64,000 nucleotides of DNA from Acidobacteriota bacterium (GTDB lineage Bacteria > Acidobacteriota > Terriglobia > Acidiferrales > UBA7541). Positions 19,729 to 29,343 of the stretch are shown piece after piece. The stretch lies in assembly GCA_003224525.1 (NCBI GenBank), contig QHZB01000180.1, positions 1 through 64,000 on the forward strand, in the 5' to 3' direction. Below the pieces are notes generated by a model. That model was not told the DNA's origin, made no database searches, and saw only the letters and a list, made by a program, of their open reading frames with translations. Positions within the stretch are counted from its first letter, which is position 1. Each line of letters begins with the position of its first letter. The position numbers and the translations under genes were made by a program.

Positions 19729-21558
19729 GTGAAGATTCTTGATTTCAACGAGCGGCTGAAAGATTCCATCCTTATCGCCGATGGCGCGATGGGCTCGATG
19801 CTCCACGATGCCGTAGGCACACAGCGCTGCTTCGATGAGGTGAATTCTACCGAGCCGGAAGCGGTATTCCGCGTCCACCAGGCTTACATCGAAGCGGGCG
19901 CGCAGATCATCGAGACCAACACGTTTGGCGCGAATCGCTTCAAGCTCGAGCCGCTCGGCCTCGCCGAGGAAGTCCAGCGCCTCAACAGCCGCGGGGTGAA
20001 AATCGCCCGCGAAGCCCGCGAGTCCGCCGCTCGCGAAGTCCTCATCGCCGGCTCCATCGGCCCGCTGGGCATCGGCGTGCAATCGCGCCATCCATTCCCG
20101 GAAGAGATCCTGGACATTTTTCACGAGCAAGCTCTCGCTCTCGAAGAACGCGGCGTGGACTTCTACATCCTCGAAACGTTTGCTTATATCGAAGAATTGC
20201 TCCTCGCCATCGACGCGATTCGCTCCTTTTCTGGTTTGCCCATCGTGGCGCAGCTCACCTATGCGGAAGAAGGCACGACCTACGGAGATGTCCGCCCCGC
20301 GGATGCCGCGGCGCAGTTGAAAAACAAGAATGTTCAAGTGATCGGCGCGAATTGCACGCTTGGTCCGCAAGCGCTTTTGCCGATTCTGCAGGAGCTTGCC
20401 GCTGTGGACGATCTCCGTGCAAGCGGCATGCCCAATGCCGGCTTCCCCAAACGCGAGGGCGACCGCATCGTCTATCCGAAATCCTCACCGGAATATTTCG
20501 CGCTTTTCGCGCGCGAGGCGGCGGCGCTCGGCGTGCGCCTTCTCGGCGGCTGCTGTGGCACCACGCCGGCGCACATCCGCGCCATGGCTGAAGCCGTCAA
20601 GTCGCTTCGCCCCGCGAAATCGCACGCGGCCGGACATGCGGCCGAAGTCATTTCAAAGCCCGCGCCAGTCACGCATCGTATTCCCGAAAGCAAATTCTGG
20701 AAAAAACTTCAGAAAAAAGAATTCACCGTCTGCGTGGAAATCGACCCGCCCAAGGGACTTTCTCTCGACCGCATCTTCGAGCAGGTCGACAAGGTTATGG
20801 CTTCGCGCAAGGTCGACGCCATTGACATCAACAGCGGGGCCATGGCGCGCGTGGGCATGGACGCGCTGATCGTCGCGAGCGCTCTCGAAGCTCGAGGCAT
20901 TGAAACCGTTCCGCACCTCACGACGCGCGACCAGAACATCATCGGCCTGCAAGCGGCGCTGCTCGGCGCGTGGACCGTCGGCGGCGTCCGCAACGTTCTC
21001 GCCATCACCGGCGATCCTCCCTCCGTCGGCGACTACCCGGAGACCAGCGGCGTCTACGAAGTCGACTCCGTCGGCCTCGTCAAAGTTCTCAACCGTTTGA
21101 ATCAGGGCACCGACTGGGCAGGAAAAACTCTCGGCGGTGCCACGAATTTTACCATCGGCGTCGCCGTGAATCCCGTCGCCGACGATCTCGACAACGAAAT
21201 CGAGCGCTTCCACGCCAAGGTCGAAGCCGGCGCGCATTTCGCGATGACTCAGCCGCTCTTTGACCCCGAACACTGGCACGCTTTCCTGAAGAAACTTGGC
21301 GGCAAGCCGGCGATCCCGGTGTTGATCGGCATCTGGCCGCTCAACAGCTACAAGCAGGCGCTTCGCTTGAACAACGAAGTCCCCGGCATCGTCATTCCCG
21401 AGGCGCTGCTGAAGTCCATGGAAAACGCGGGGGCCGCCGCGCGCGACCGCGGATTCGAAGTTGCCCGCAAAATGCTCGACTGGTCCCGCACCGAACTCGC
21501 CGGCGCGTATCTGATTCCGCCCTTCAAGCGCTACGAAGAAATCCTGGAGATCCTGTAG
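19729..21558 (+). CDS. Bifunctional homocysteine S-methyltransferase / methylenetetrahydrofolate reductase (YitJ-like)
   Basis: Hcy domain 'IADGAMGSML', 'TFGANR', 'LLGGCCGTTPAHI'; MTHFR domain 'VCVEIDPPKG...VLAITGDPPSVGDYP'; GTG start. Confidence 0.92.
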   Translation: MKILDFNERLKDSILIADGAMGSMLHDAVGTQRCFDEVNSTEPEAVFRVHQAYIEAGAQIIETNTFGANRFKLEPLGLAEEVQRLNSRGVKIAREARESAAREVLIAGSIGPLGIGVQSRHPFPEEILDIFHEQALALEERGVDFYILETFAYIEELLLAIDAIRSFSGLPIVAQLTYAEEGTTYGDVRPADAAAQLKNKNVQVIGANCTLGPQALLPILQELAAVDDLRASGMPNAGFPKREGDRIVYPKSSPEYFALFAREAAALGVRLLGGCCGTTPAHIRAMAEAVKSLRPAKSHAAGHAAEVISKPAPVTHRIPESKFWKKLQKKEFTVCVEIDPPKGLSLDRIFEQVDKVMASRKVDAIDINSGAMARVGMDALIVASALEARGIETVPHLTTRDQNIIGLQAALLGAWTVGGVRNVLAITGDPPSVGDYPETSGVYEVDSVGLVKVLNRLNQGTDWAGKTLGGATNFTIGVAVNPVADDLDNEIERFHAKVEAGAHFAMTQPLFDPEHWHAFLKKLGGKPAIPVLIGIWPLNSYKQALRLNNEVPGIVIPEALLKSMENAGAAARDRGFEVARKMLDWSRTELAGAYLIPPFKRYEEILEIL

Positions 21559-21560
21559 CG

Positions 21561-21576
21561 CCGGGCTTTAGCCCGG
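21561..21576. repeat. Short palindrome CCGGGC-TTTA-GCCCGG downstream of the Hcy-MT/MTHFR gene
   Basis: Perfect 6-bp stem; a degenerate relative ('ccctggttaaagcccgg') lies near 44510-44526. Confidence 0.55.
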
Positions 21577-21719
21577 AATCCTTTTGGTTTTCTTCTGCAA
21601 CGTCAGAATCATTTGTACCTCCGGTTCTTGCCCGAGTCGTATTTCTCCCCTCCGCTCAGTTCCGTCCCTGTGATCTGGTTTACAAATTGCACTCACCAGG
21701 ATGAGGAAGGGAGAGAAAC

Positions 21720-22243
21720 ATGAACTGGAGCAAATCGCACAAGGTTTTCCCGACACTCTGTGCGGTTGTTCAGGCACTAATTCCCGCAAAGCGCAAGCGA
21801 CAAATCCCTTCTTCGATGGTTGTCGCGCTCTTCTTTGGATTCACCGCGCAGGCGCAGACAGCAGACTGGCAGGCAGTACAGAATCTCAAGCCGGGCAGCT
21901 ATATCCTCGTGAAGGCACAACATCGCTATCGGTGTTCCGTGGAACTGATCTTTGAAAGACACCTGCCCCGGTCATTACGAATGTCCACTCTGAGAATCCT
22001 TCGTTCAGAGATACTTGAGGTACGTAGGTTGCCCCAGCCCAACCAGGCTAAGGACGCATGGATTGAAGCGGCAATGGGAGCCGGCGCGGGTGCCACTGTC
22101 GCTGCGCGCACCAGCAAACCTCACCAGGCGCCAATGCGTTTTTCGGAGCTCTCGGAGGAGCAGGCTTCGGCGCTCTAGTTGGCGGGATAGTTCCGATCTT
22201 TCAGGTCATCTTTCAGCGCGGCAAACTCATCTATAAGCGATAG
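21720..22243 (+). pseudogene. Small glycine-zipper-type protein, frameshifted
   Basis: Frame 1 gives MNWSKSHK...LKPGSYILVKAQHRYRCSVE...EILEVRRLPQP...MGAGAGATV; the -1 frame from ~22100 gives NAFFGALGGAGFGALVGGIVPIFQVIFQRGKLIYKR* ending at 22243. Confidence 0.7.
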
Positions 22244-22286
22244 AGCCGACTGGATTGGCCGCCGGCTGCTTCAGTTTGCGGAACCG

Positions 22287-22898
22287 TCAATCTGTCTCCG
22301 CGGTCGGGGTCACTTCTCTGTGCAGCACGCGCTGAAGTACCGGCGTCAGAATCAAATATGCCAATCCAACAAACACCGGCGCGATCAGTCCCCAGGCCAC
22401 GATCGCGTGCCACGTCGTCGTCCACAGAAACCTGACCGCTGCCCACGCATTGGCGTGAATCATCCCTTGAATTTGCACAATGGAAACTGGCAGCGGCGCT
22501 GCGCGAAACAACTTCTCGCCCAGCCGGAAGAACGGCAGCAGCAGCGCAATTTGGATCGGATACACGAAGTAGTTCACGATCTGGATGGCCGGCAGGTTCA
22601 GCCGCAGAACAATCGCGACGAGCGTGCAAAGCAGTGTTGTGCATCCGAGCGCCGGGAACACACCCAGCGCCCCGCCGAGCGCCAGGCTCAATGCCATCTT
22701 CTCCGGCGTCACTCCCTGCCTCAGCAGGTCGCGAATCGGCCGGACCGGTCTCCGGTAGAAGAATCCCTTCTGCACAATCAGGTCAGCCCACTTACGGACT
22801 CGACTTCGCCACGACCGCGGCGCTCGTATGGTCGTGAATGATCTTCCATCCATCCGGGAGGCGTTGCCACACCAATGTAAATACTCCGCCGACGTCAT
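22287..22898 (-). CDS. DUF2062 domain-containing membrane protein
   Basis: 'VTPEKMALSLALGGALGVFPALGCTTLL...IVNYFVYPIQIALLLPFFRLGEKLF' DUF2062 pattern; the annotated start overlaps the upstream gene, so the true start is probably shorter. Confidence 0.8.
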   Translation of the reverse strand: MTSAEYLHWCGNASRMDGRSFTTIRAPRSWRSRVRKWADLIVQKGFFYRRPVRPIRDLLRQGVTPEKMALSLALGGALGVFPALGCTTLLCTLVAIVLRLNLPAIQIVNYFVYPIQIALLLPFFRLGEKLFRAAPLPVSIVQIQGMIHANAWAAVRFLWTTTWHAIVAWGLIAPVFVGLAYLILTPVLQRVLHREVTPTAETD

Positions 22899-23286
22899 CT
22901 TTTTCCCGCTTCAAATGCCACCGCCCCAGGACGAGCACTGCGTCCGGCCCCAAAAACCGAAACTCCAATTCCGAAAAATCCAGATGTCCCATCGCCCCCC
23001 TGTCGGGATAGTTCTTCTTGTATCGCGCCAGCACGCCGTCCCAGCCACGCGCCACCCCGGTGCTCCCAGAAAACGTCAGCTCGGGCGAATGCCAATATCC
23101 CACCAGAAAGGTGTCCACATCGCCGCGGTTCCACGCAATTTGCTGCGCGCTCAGGACGGTGCCGATAGCCTCCCGGTCAGCTTTGCGCTCATCGGCGGGC
23201 TTGGGGAACGCCGGTCTGCGCACAAAGAGGAAGATACCCATTGCCAGTGCAACTGTCATCCATATGCAAGGCCGAGTCGTTCGCAT
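22792..23286 (-). CDS. NTF2-like / SnoaL-type (YybH-like) exported protein
   Basis: 'VLSAQQIAWNRGDVDTFLVGYW...WDGVLARYKKNYPD...LGRWHLKREKDDVGGVFTLVWQRLPDGWKIIHDHTS'. Confidence 0.85.
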   Translation of the reverse strand: MRTTRPCIWMTVALAMGIFLFVRRPAFPKPADERKADREAIGTVLSAQQIAWNRGDVDTFLVGYWHSPELTFSGSTGVARGWDGVLARYKKNYPDRGAMGHLDFSELEFRFLGPDAVLVLGRWHLKREKDDVGGVFTLVWQRLPDGWKIIHDHTSAAVVAKSSP

Positions 23287-23558
23287 GATCGCTCTCCTCT
23301 GTAAACCCTTGTGTACAGGCAGGATAGGTGACAGGCTGCCTCCCATTCAAAGTCAAGCAAAAAAATGCAGGCCCGCAGAAGTTTATCAGAATCGTTAAGC
23401 GGAGGAGGGCTTGCTGGCGAGTTCCGACCGCGGGCCGTGGGCTGCTTCCGGGGTGAAATCCGGCTTAAAAAGTGCAAAACTCTAGTCTAGTCCGCTGGTA
23501 CTTCGGGGCTATTGATATCTATTTTCCTGACTGCCAGAATTCCACTAGAGGTTGAGGA

Positions 23559-23963
23559 ATGTTTAGCGCCATGCTACTCGCGATCTCTATCGTGGCACTG
23601 TCCCAGTTCGCCCTATATTATTGGCGGGCGGTTCTGGCGGGCGTTGCAGCCCAACCGGTTTCTGACCGGGTGCTGGTTGCTGCCCAGTTCGAGAATAGGC
23701 GCTTTACACCTCAGGATTTCCAGACCCTGGCCGGCTTGCATAATTTGACCCCTGATCTCTTCCCAAATCGCAGCGGATTGGGTTTGGTACGACTGTATTA
23801 CCAGGCGATTGAAGGCCTCGATGCCTTCTTTGCCAACAGGATTCCCATTTTCTCCTCTTGGAGCGAGCGCGAGCGCATCATCTGCACCCGATACGCCGCC
23901 GTTCAGGTCGACCGCCGCCTTCAGGCCAATCTCGACCTCGTAGCCTCATTGCGCTCCTGCTGA
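23559..23963 (+). CDS. Conserved hypothetical protein with one N-terminal TM
   Basis: 134-aa ORF, hydrophobic N-terminus MFSAMLLAISIVALSQFALYYW. Confidence 0.6.
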   Translation: MFSAMLLAISIVALSQFALYYWRAVLAGVAAQPVSDRVLVAAQFENRRFTPQDFQTLAGLHNLTPDLFPNRSGLGLVRLYYQAIEGLDAFFANRIPIFSSWSERERIICTRYAAVQVDRRLQANLDLVASLRSC

Positions 23964-24094
23964 TTCTCTCGCTGCCAGCCGTCTTAATAAGCTTTGGACT
24001 AAACCGCTACGCGGTAGATGGTAGTGTGACAGTCGTGTCGGCGTAGATGGGTCACGCTCGCTGCTGTTCTAAATTGAAGATCTTCCTCTCCTGA

Positions 24095-24160
24095 GAAGGT
24101 TCCTTTGCGAAAGCATGTAGTGGCTGCTTGCAGCATAGTCCATTTCGCAAAGGAGCTTTC
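24095..24160 (+). promoter_or_regulatory. Stem-loop sequestering the Shine-Dalgarno of the recombinase gene
   Basis: TCCTTTGCGAAA (24101-24112) pairs perfectly with TTTCGCAAAGGA (24143-24154) and extends to 24095/24160 with two G-U pairs; the SD AAAGGAG (24149-24155) and spacer before ATG 24162 lie in the 3' arm. Confidence 0.75.
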
Positions 24161-24161
24161 C

Positions 24162-25043
24162 ATGACATCTCTTCGACAACGCATGATCGAGGACATGCAG
24201 ATCCGGAACCTTTCTGCACACACCCAACAGTCTTACGTCCTACAAGTGTCGCTGTTCGCGCGCCACTTCAGCAAATCACCTGAATTATTGGGACCCGAGC
24301 AGATTCGTGCCTATCAAATCTACTTGACCAACGAAAAGAAGCTGGCGACGAAGTCCATTCTCCTCGCTATTGCGGCTCTCCGCTTCCTATACAAGGTGAC
24401 CCTTAAGAAGAACTGGGTCTTTGAAAATATCATCCCGGCTCCGAAGGCGCCCCAGACACTGCCCGTGGTTCTTAGCCCAGAGGAGGTCATCCAGTTTCTT
24501 GACTGTGTCAGGAGCAGGAAACATCGCGCGCTTTTGACAGCCTGCTATGCAGCGGGGTTGCGCATCTCCGAGGCCGTTGCCCTCACACCACCTGCGATCG
24601 ACAGCAAGCGCATGGTCTTGCGTGTTGAGCAAGGAAAAGGAAAGAAAGATCGTTACGTTATGCTCTCACCCAAGCTTTTGGAGATTCTCCGTGCCTGGTG
24701 GCGAGTAGAAAGGCCTGAGCACTGGCTCTTTCCAGGCGACATTCCGGGCCGGCATATCAGCAAGGACGCAGTTGAGCAAGCGTGCCAAAAGGCCCACTGC
24801 ATTTGCAAAATCTCCAAACCGATCACACCGCATTCTCTACGTCACGCTTTCGCCGTTCACTTGCTTGAATCGGGCACCGATGTCCGTACCATTCAATTGC
24901 TGCTCGGCCATCGCAGCCTGGCGACGACAGCAAAATATCTCCGCATTGCAACCAGCAAAGTCTGCTCGACATCGAGCCCACTGGATTTGCTGCCTCGTCC
25001 TGTTTCGATGGAGGTCAAGCCCACACCACCCCAACACTTCTAA
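24162..25043 (+). CDS. Tyrosine-type site-specific recombinase/integrase
   Basis: 'YAAGLRISEAVAL', 'HSLRHAFAVHLLESGTDVRTIQLLLGHRSLATTAKYLRI' gives the R...HxxR...H...Y catalytic set. Confidence 0.93.
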   Translation: MTSLRQRMIEDMQIRNLSAHTQQSYVLQVSLFARHFSKSPELLGPEQIRAYQIYLTNEKKLATKSILLAIAALRFLYKVTLKKNWVFENIIPAPKAPQTLPVVLSPEEVIQFLDCVRSRKHRALLTACYAAGLRISEAVALTPPAIDSKRMVLRVEQGKGKKDRYVMLSPKLLEILRAWWRVERPEHWLFPGDIPGRHISKDAVEQACQKAHCICKISKPITPHSLRHAFAVHLLESGTDVRTIQLLLGHRSLATTAKYLRIATSKVCSTSSPLDLLPRPVSMEVKPTPPQHF

Positions 25044-25055
25044 TCGCCGGGCGCG

Positions 25056-26261
25056 ATGGATCGCCCGAAGCTGGAAGTGGCGGACATCTTCCGCCGCTAC
25101 GGCGAAGCCTATCGTCAACAGCATGATGGGTCGCTCTCAACGGCCCAGCGACGCGTCATGACCGCGATCGAGGTGTGTCGCACCGCGGCTCTCGGCGGTC
25201 ATCTCGAACGCTGCGACTGTTGTAATTATGAGCGGCCTTGTTACAGCAGCTGCCGCGACCGCCATTGCCCCAAGTGCCAATCACTCGCACGTGCCGCGTG
25301 GGTGGAAAAACGAACATCCGAAGTTCTCCAGACACACTATTTTCATGTCGTCTTTTCCGTCCCCGAACAGATCGCTTCCATCACCTACCAGAACAAAGAG
25401 GTCGTTTACGACATTCTGTTTCGAGCCACGTCCGAGACCTTGTCCACTATCGCCGCCGATCCCAAACATCTGGGCGCCGAAATCGGTTTCTTTGCCGTAC
25501 TCCATAGTTGGGGGCAGAACTTGCTTTTTCATCCGCATCTCCATTGTGTCGTCCCGGGCGGCGGAATCTCTCCCGATGGTACCCAGTGGATCTCCTGCCG
25601 CCCCCGCTTCTTCTTACCCGTGCGGGTGCTGTCCCGTCTGTTCCGCCGATTGTTCTTGAAGTATCTGCAAGAGGCCTTTGACTCCGGCAAGTTGCGGTTT
25701 TTCTCTTCACTCACGTCACTACAAGATCCGCAGGCTTTCAGCCGTCATCTGGACCCCGTGCGAAACTTGAAATGGGTCGTCTACGCTAAACCGCCCTTCG
25801 CCGGACCACAGCAAGTGGTGGATTACGTTGGCCGCTACACGCACCGGGTCGCCATCTCCAATCATCGGATCGTCGATATCGAAGACGGTCATGTGAAATT
25901 CAACTGGAGAGACTATCGCGACAACAATCAACAGAAGACCATGACCCTCTCGGCCGAGGAATTCATCCGGCGATTCCTGCTTCATGTCCTACCGAGCGGG
26001 TTCCACCGCATTCGCTACTACGGGTTCCTCGGCAATCGCCACCGCAAGGAGAAGTTGGAGCAGTGCCGCCAACTTCTCGGCATGGCTCCTCCGAGTGAAA
26101 GTTCTTCTGTCACTGCGACACCGGAGGACTATCGTGATCGATACGAGAGACTCACGGGCCATTCTTTGCGGGAATGCCCCATCTGCCATCGAGGTCGGAT
26201 GATCACTATCCAGGTTCTGCCGGAAGGGTGTTCTTCGCCGGCCATCAAAGACACGTCATGA
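25056..26261 (+). CDS. IS91 family transposase (HUH, Y2)
   Basis: N-terminal Cys-rich zinc binding 'CDCCNYERPCYSSCRDRHCPKC', HUH 'HPHLHCVVPGGG', YxxxY 'YVGRYTHRVA'. Confidence 0.95.
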   Translation: MDRPKLEVADIFRRYGEAYRQQHDGSLSTAQRRVMTAIEVCRTAALGGHLERCDCCNYERPCYSSCRDRHCPKCQSLARAAWVEKRTSEVLQTHYFHVVFSVPEQIASITYQNKEVVYDILFRATSETLSTIAADPKHLGAEIGFFAVLHSWGQNLLFHPHLHCVVPGGGISPDGTQWISCRPRFFLPVRVLSRLFRRLFLKYLQEAFDSGKLRFFSSLTSLQDPQAFSRHLDPVRNLKWVVYAKPPFAGPQQVVDYVGRYTHRVAISNHRIVDIEDGHVKFNWRDYRDNNQQKTMTLSAEEFIRRFLLHVLPSGFHRIRYYGFLGNRHRKEKLEQCRQLLGMAPPSESSSVTATPEDYRDRYERLTGHSLRECPICHRGRMITIQVLPEGCSSPAIKDTS

Positions 26262-26604
26262 TCCATCCCGCGCGACTCCACATCGTCCTCTCCAAAAACT
26301 CGAAGCCGCCGAGTCAACGGAATCGTCATGTCTCACGGAATTCCGAACTCTTTGCGGTCAGCCAAGAATCCCACGTTCTACCCTGTGTAGGCCCGCTGAA
26401 GTTCCCCCATTGCAGCCCATTTCCACAATTACCCACAGCTCGCTCTCTCTTCGGCGTCTCCAATTCACCAATCAAAACCCATAGCACACGCACCTTGCAG
26501 CGGTTTAGTCCAATCCATTTTTAGCTCACCGGCACGGCTCCGATCACGTTCCCTCCCCGCTTACACCTACTGTCGCCGCGCCGCCAAGCTAAAAATGCTC
26601 TGCA

Positions 26605-27600
26605 TTAGTACGCCCAGCGCAGCAGCACACCGCCGGTCGTGTACCCCGCGCCCACGGTGACGATCAGGACAAGGTCGCCCTTGTGCAGGCGCCCCTGTTC
26701 CACGGCATCGCGCAGCCCCAGGGGAATCGTTGCCGCGGTGGTGTTGCCATACCGGTCGATGTTCACCATCACTTTGGAATCGTCGACGCCCAGCCGCTCC
26801 TGCGTCGCCCGGATGATGCGCAGATTTGCCTGGTGCGGCACCAGCAGCTGCAGGTCATCTTTTGTAAAACCATTCCTTTCAAGTAGATGCGTTGCCATTT
26901 CCGTCATCCGCCGCACCGCGTATTTGAAAACCTGCGACCCTTCCTGGTGGACATAGTGCAGACGCTTCTCGACCGTCTCCTGGCTCGAGGGATGGAGCGA
27001 ACCGCCGCCCGGCATATAGAGAAATGCCCCCCCTGAGCCATCCACGTCATGCTCGAAATCGAGGATCCCTTCGTTCGAACCCGCAGCCTCAAGCAGCGCC
27101 GCTCCCGCGCCGTCGCCGAACAGAACACACGTCGCACGATCCTTATAGTCCAGCACGGAAGTCATCGTATCGCTTCCGATTGCCAGCACTTTCTTGTGGG
27201 TGCCCGCGCCGACGAACTGCGCGCCCACAGTCAGCGCGTAGGCAAAGCCAGAGCACGCGGCGGACAGGTCAAAGCCCCATGCCTTCTTCGCGCCAATGCG
27301 TTCCTGCACCAGACAGGCGGTGGCGGGAAAAAACATGTCCGGGGTAACGCTGGCGAGCACGATCAGGTCGATCTCCGTGGGATTCGTCTTGGTTTGCGCC
27401 AGCACCACCCTTGCGGCTTCCGTCGCCATATGCGAAGTGGCGGTGCCCTTCTCCACAACGTGGCGTTCCCGGATGCCGGTGCGCGTGACGATCCATTCGT
27501 CGTTGGTCTCGACGATTTTCTCCAGATCCGCGTTGGTCATCACCTTGGGCGGAACGTACCCGGCTACACCCGTGATTTTTGCCGCGAGGCGGTGGGACAT
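26605..27600 (-). CDS. fabH: Beta-ketoacyl-ACP synthase III
   Basis: '[38 protein letters not shown]', '[13 protein letters not shown]' active Cys, '[10 protein letters not shown]'. Confidence 0.95.
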   Translation of the reverse strand: MSHRLAAKITGVAGYVPPKVMTNADLEKIVETNDEWIVTRTGIRERHVVEKGTATSHMATEAARVVLAQTKTNPTEIDLIVLASVTPDMFFPATACLVQERIGAKKAWGFDLSAACSGFAYALTVGAQFVGAGTHKKVLAIGSDTMTSVLDYKDRATCVLFGDGAGAALLEAAGSNEGILDFEHDVDGSGGAFLYMPGGGSLHPSSQETVEKRLHYVHQEGSQVFKYAVRRMTEMATHLLERNGFTKDDLQLLVPHQANLRIIRATQERLGVDDSKVMVNIDRYGNTTAATIPLGLRDAVEQGRLHKGDLVLIVTVGAGYTTGGVLLRWAY

Positions 27601-27627
27601 GACTCTCCTTGCCAATTGTTTGCTTGA

Positions 27628-28176
27628 CTAAAAGAACCTGAATTTTATGCGATAGTCCCGTGGGGATACAAGGCGCAGGCCGGTTCTTTTCAGAACCGCA
27701 GGAAGAAACTCAATTTGATGAAAAAAAGCCGGCTCGTGGAATTGTTTGGGGGGCCCAAAAAAATACGCGCGGTGAAAATCCCGAAACGTATCCAGAAGGA
27801 TGCCCACGCCGTCATCCTGATCGGAGGCCTCGCGCTTGGAAAGATGTGCCCGGACCTCGCCCGCTTCATCGTGGCAAACGAACACGGCATAAAAAGTCTT
27901 GTCGTCGTAGGAGAGGTATGCGGTAGTGGATTCCGTCGCGGGCGTGCCGTCCCCGGGAGTGTTCTGGCGGAAATCGGTGACCGTCAGTTCCGCTTCGCGC
28001 GGATGATTTTCCAGGGAATCTTCCAGTTGAGGCGCGCGATGCACGCGCGGAATCTTCGACAGCGGAATCTTGGCCGCATCTGGTGGCGGCGGCGCCGCGA
28101 CCTGGGCGGTAACACACGTCCCCGCGGCAAAAACGATAATAATCCCAAGGAAAGAATTCCGGATGCCAGGGCGCAT
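27628..28176 (-). pseudogene. Internally deleted DUF5916/CBM9-like outer-membrane protein gene remnant
   Basis: N-terminal CBM9-like 'LSYDDKTFYAVFVCHDE...SKREASDQDDGVGILLDTFRDFHRAY' stops abruptly; another frame ends in 'TSRLFFIKLSFFLRF*' at 27690, resembling the beta-barrel C-terminus of this family. Confidence 0.65.
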
Positions 28177-28300
28177 CTAGGCGCATCTAGGATGTCTTTA
28201 TATAACCTTTACTGTTCCCTGGCGGAAATAGCAAGTGATATAGCTGTTGTCCGATTTAGTGCGACGGCGTCTAACACTCAAGATAGGCCATGCCCGGCAG

Positions 28301-28714
28301 CTAGGAGGCTGGCGGAAGAATTTCATAGCGCCACGAAAGAGTGGCGGTTTTCCGAAGCATGGCGGCAACGGAGCAGTACTTGTCCTCGCTGAGCTGGATG
28401 GCATGCTTTACGGCCGCGTCGTCGAGTTGGCCACGGAAACGATAGAGCATTTCCAGCTTGCTCCAGACCGTAGGCGGCTCTGCCGCACGTTCGCCAGAGC
28501 AAATCACTTCCAGCGCTTGGAACTTCTGCCGCTTCTTTTCCAGGATGATTACAACGTCGGTGGCGGTGCAGGCCCCCAGCGCCAGCAGCACAAGCTCCAT
28601 TGGGCCGGGCGCCTTGTTCGACGCACGGTCGGAATCAACGGTAATCGCGTGTCCGGACGGGCTAGTCGCCACAAATTTCTGTTCACCAATCCACTTCACG
28701 AATCCAGTCTGCAT
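28301..28714 (-). CDS. OsmC family protein
   Basis: 'ATSPSGHAITVDSDRASNKAPGPMELVLLALGACTATDVVIIL' OsmC signature. Confidence 0.93.
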   Translation of the reverse strand: MQTGFVKWIGEQKFVATSPSGHAITVDSDRASNKAPGPMELVLLALGACTATDVVIILEKKRQKFQALEVICSGERAAEPPTVWSKLEMLYRFRGQLDDAAVKHAIQLSEDKYCSVAAMLRKTATLSWRYEILPPAS

Positions 28715-28854
28715 GCGGCCCCCCCTCGAGAAAGCATAGCAGGACGTGGAACTTGAAACGAGCCACGCAGATTCCAATTGGCATTCGAATCGTTTTTTGG
28801 TTTAAATGGCGTGGCCCGGCCTGTACTCTCAATAGCGCGGGGAGGAGAAAACAA

Positions 28855-29343
28855 ATGCAAATCCCAATCTCAAAGGCAAAGCGCCGGCTCGCGATGGCTG
28901 CGATTGGGCTGGCAGCGCTTCTTTGGTCGTCAACCATCGGAGTCGCAGCGCGGCAGGGCGGTATGGCCGCCGAAGGAAAAGATCAACCCTACGTGATTGA
29001 GTACTACTACAAGGCGAAGTGGGGACACGCTGAAGAATTCCTGACGCTCTTCAAAAATAACCATTATCCGCTTCTGAAAAAAGAGATCGAACTGGGCCGC
29101 ATGCTAAAGGTCAGCATGGCCGTTCCGCGCTATCACACCACGGAAGACGGCCGCTGGGATTACCGGGTAACCATCGTCTTCAAGAACGCGGCAATTGCCA
29201 ACGACAATTTTGACAGCGCTGCGCTGCTCAAGCAGCTTTATCCCGATCAGGAAACCTACAAGAAAGAGGAACAACGCCGCTTCGAAATTCTGGAAGCTCA
29301 CTGGGATTTGCCGATCAAGGACTTGGACTTGGATGCCCGCTGA
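28855..29343 (+). CDS. Hypothetical exported protein
   Basis: ATG 28855 preceded by a ggaggag SD; signal peptide-like N-terminus. Confidence 0.65.
   Translation: MQIPISKAKRRLAMAAIGLAALLWSSTIGVAARQGGMAAEGKDQPYVIEYYYKAKWGHAEEFLTLFKNNHYPLLKKEIELGRMLKVSMAVPRYHTTEDGRWDYRVTIVFKNAAIANDNFDSAALLKQLYPDQETYKKEEQRRFEILEAHWDLPIKDLDLDAR

Larger units (their letters stand above)
24095..26600 (+). mobile_element. IS91-like element carrying a tyrosine recombinase and a Y2 HUH transposase (ends not defined)
   Basis: Two tightly spaced co-oriented ORFs of these families; the 3' boundary is set only by the next resident gene (fabH). Confidence 0.75.

Noticed and set aside
23858-24046. Hydrophobic reading frame 'LIALLLILSLPAVLISFGLNRYAVDGSVTVVSA' as a frameshifted continuation of the 23559 ORF
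   Set aside because: The 23559 ORF already ends plausibly ('ANLDLVASLRSC'); evidence for a frameshift is too weak without homologues.
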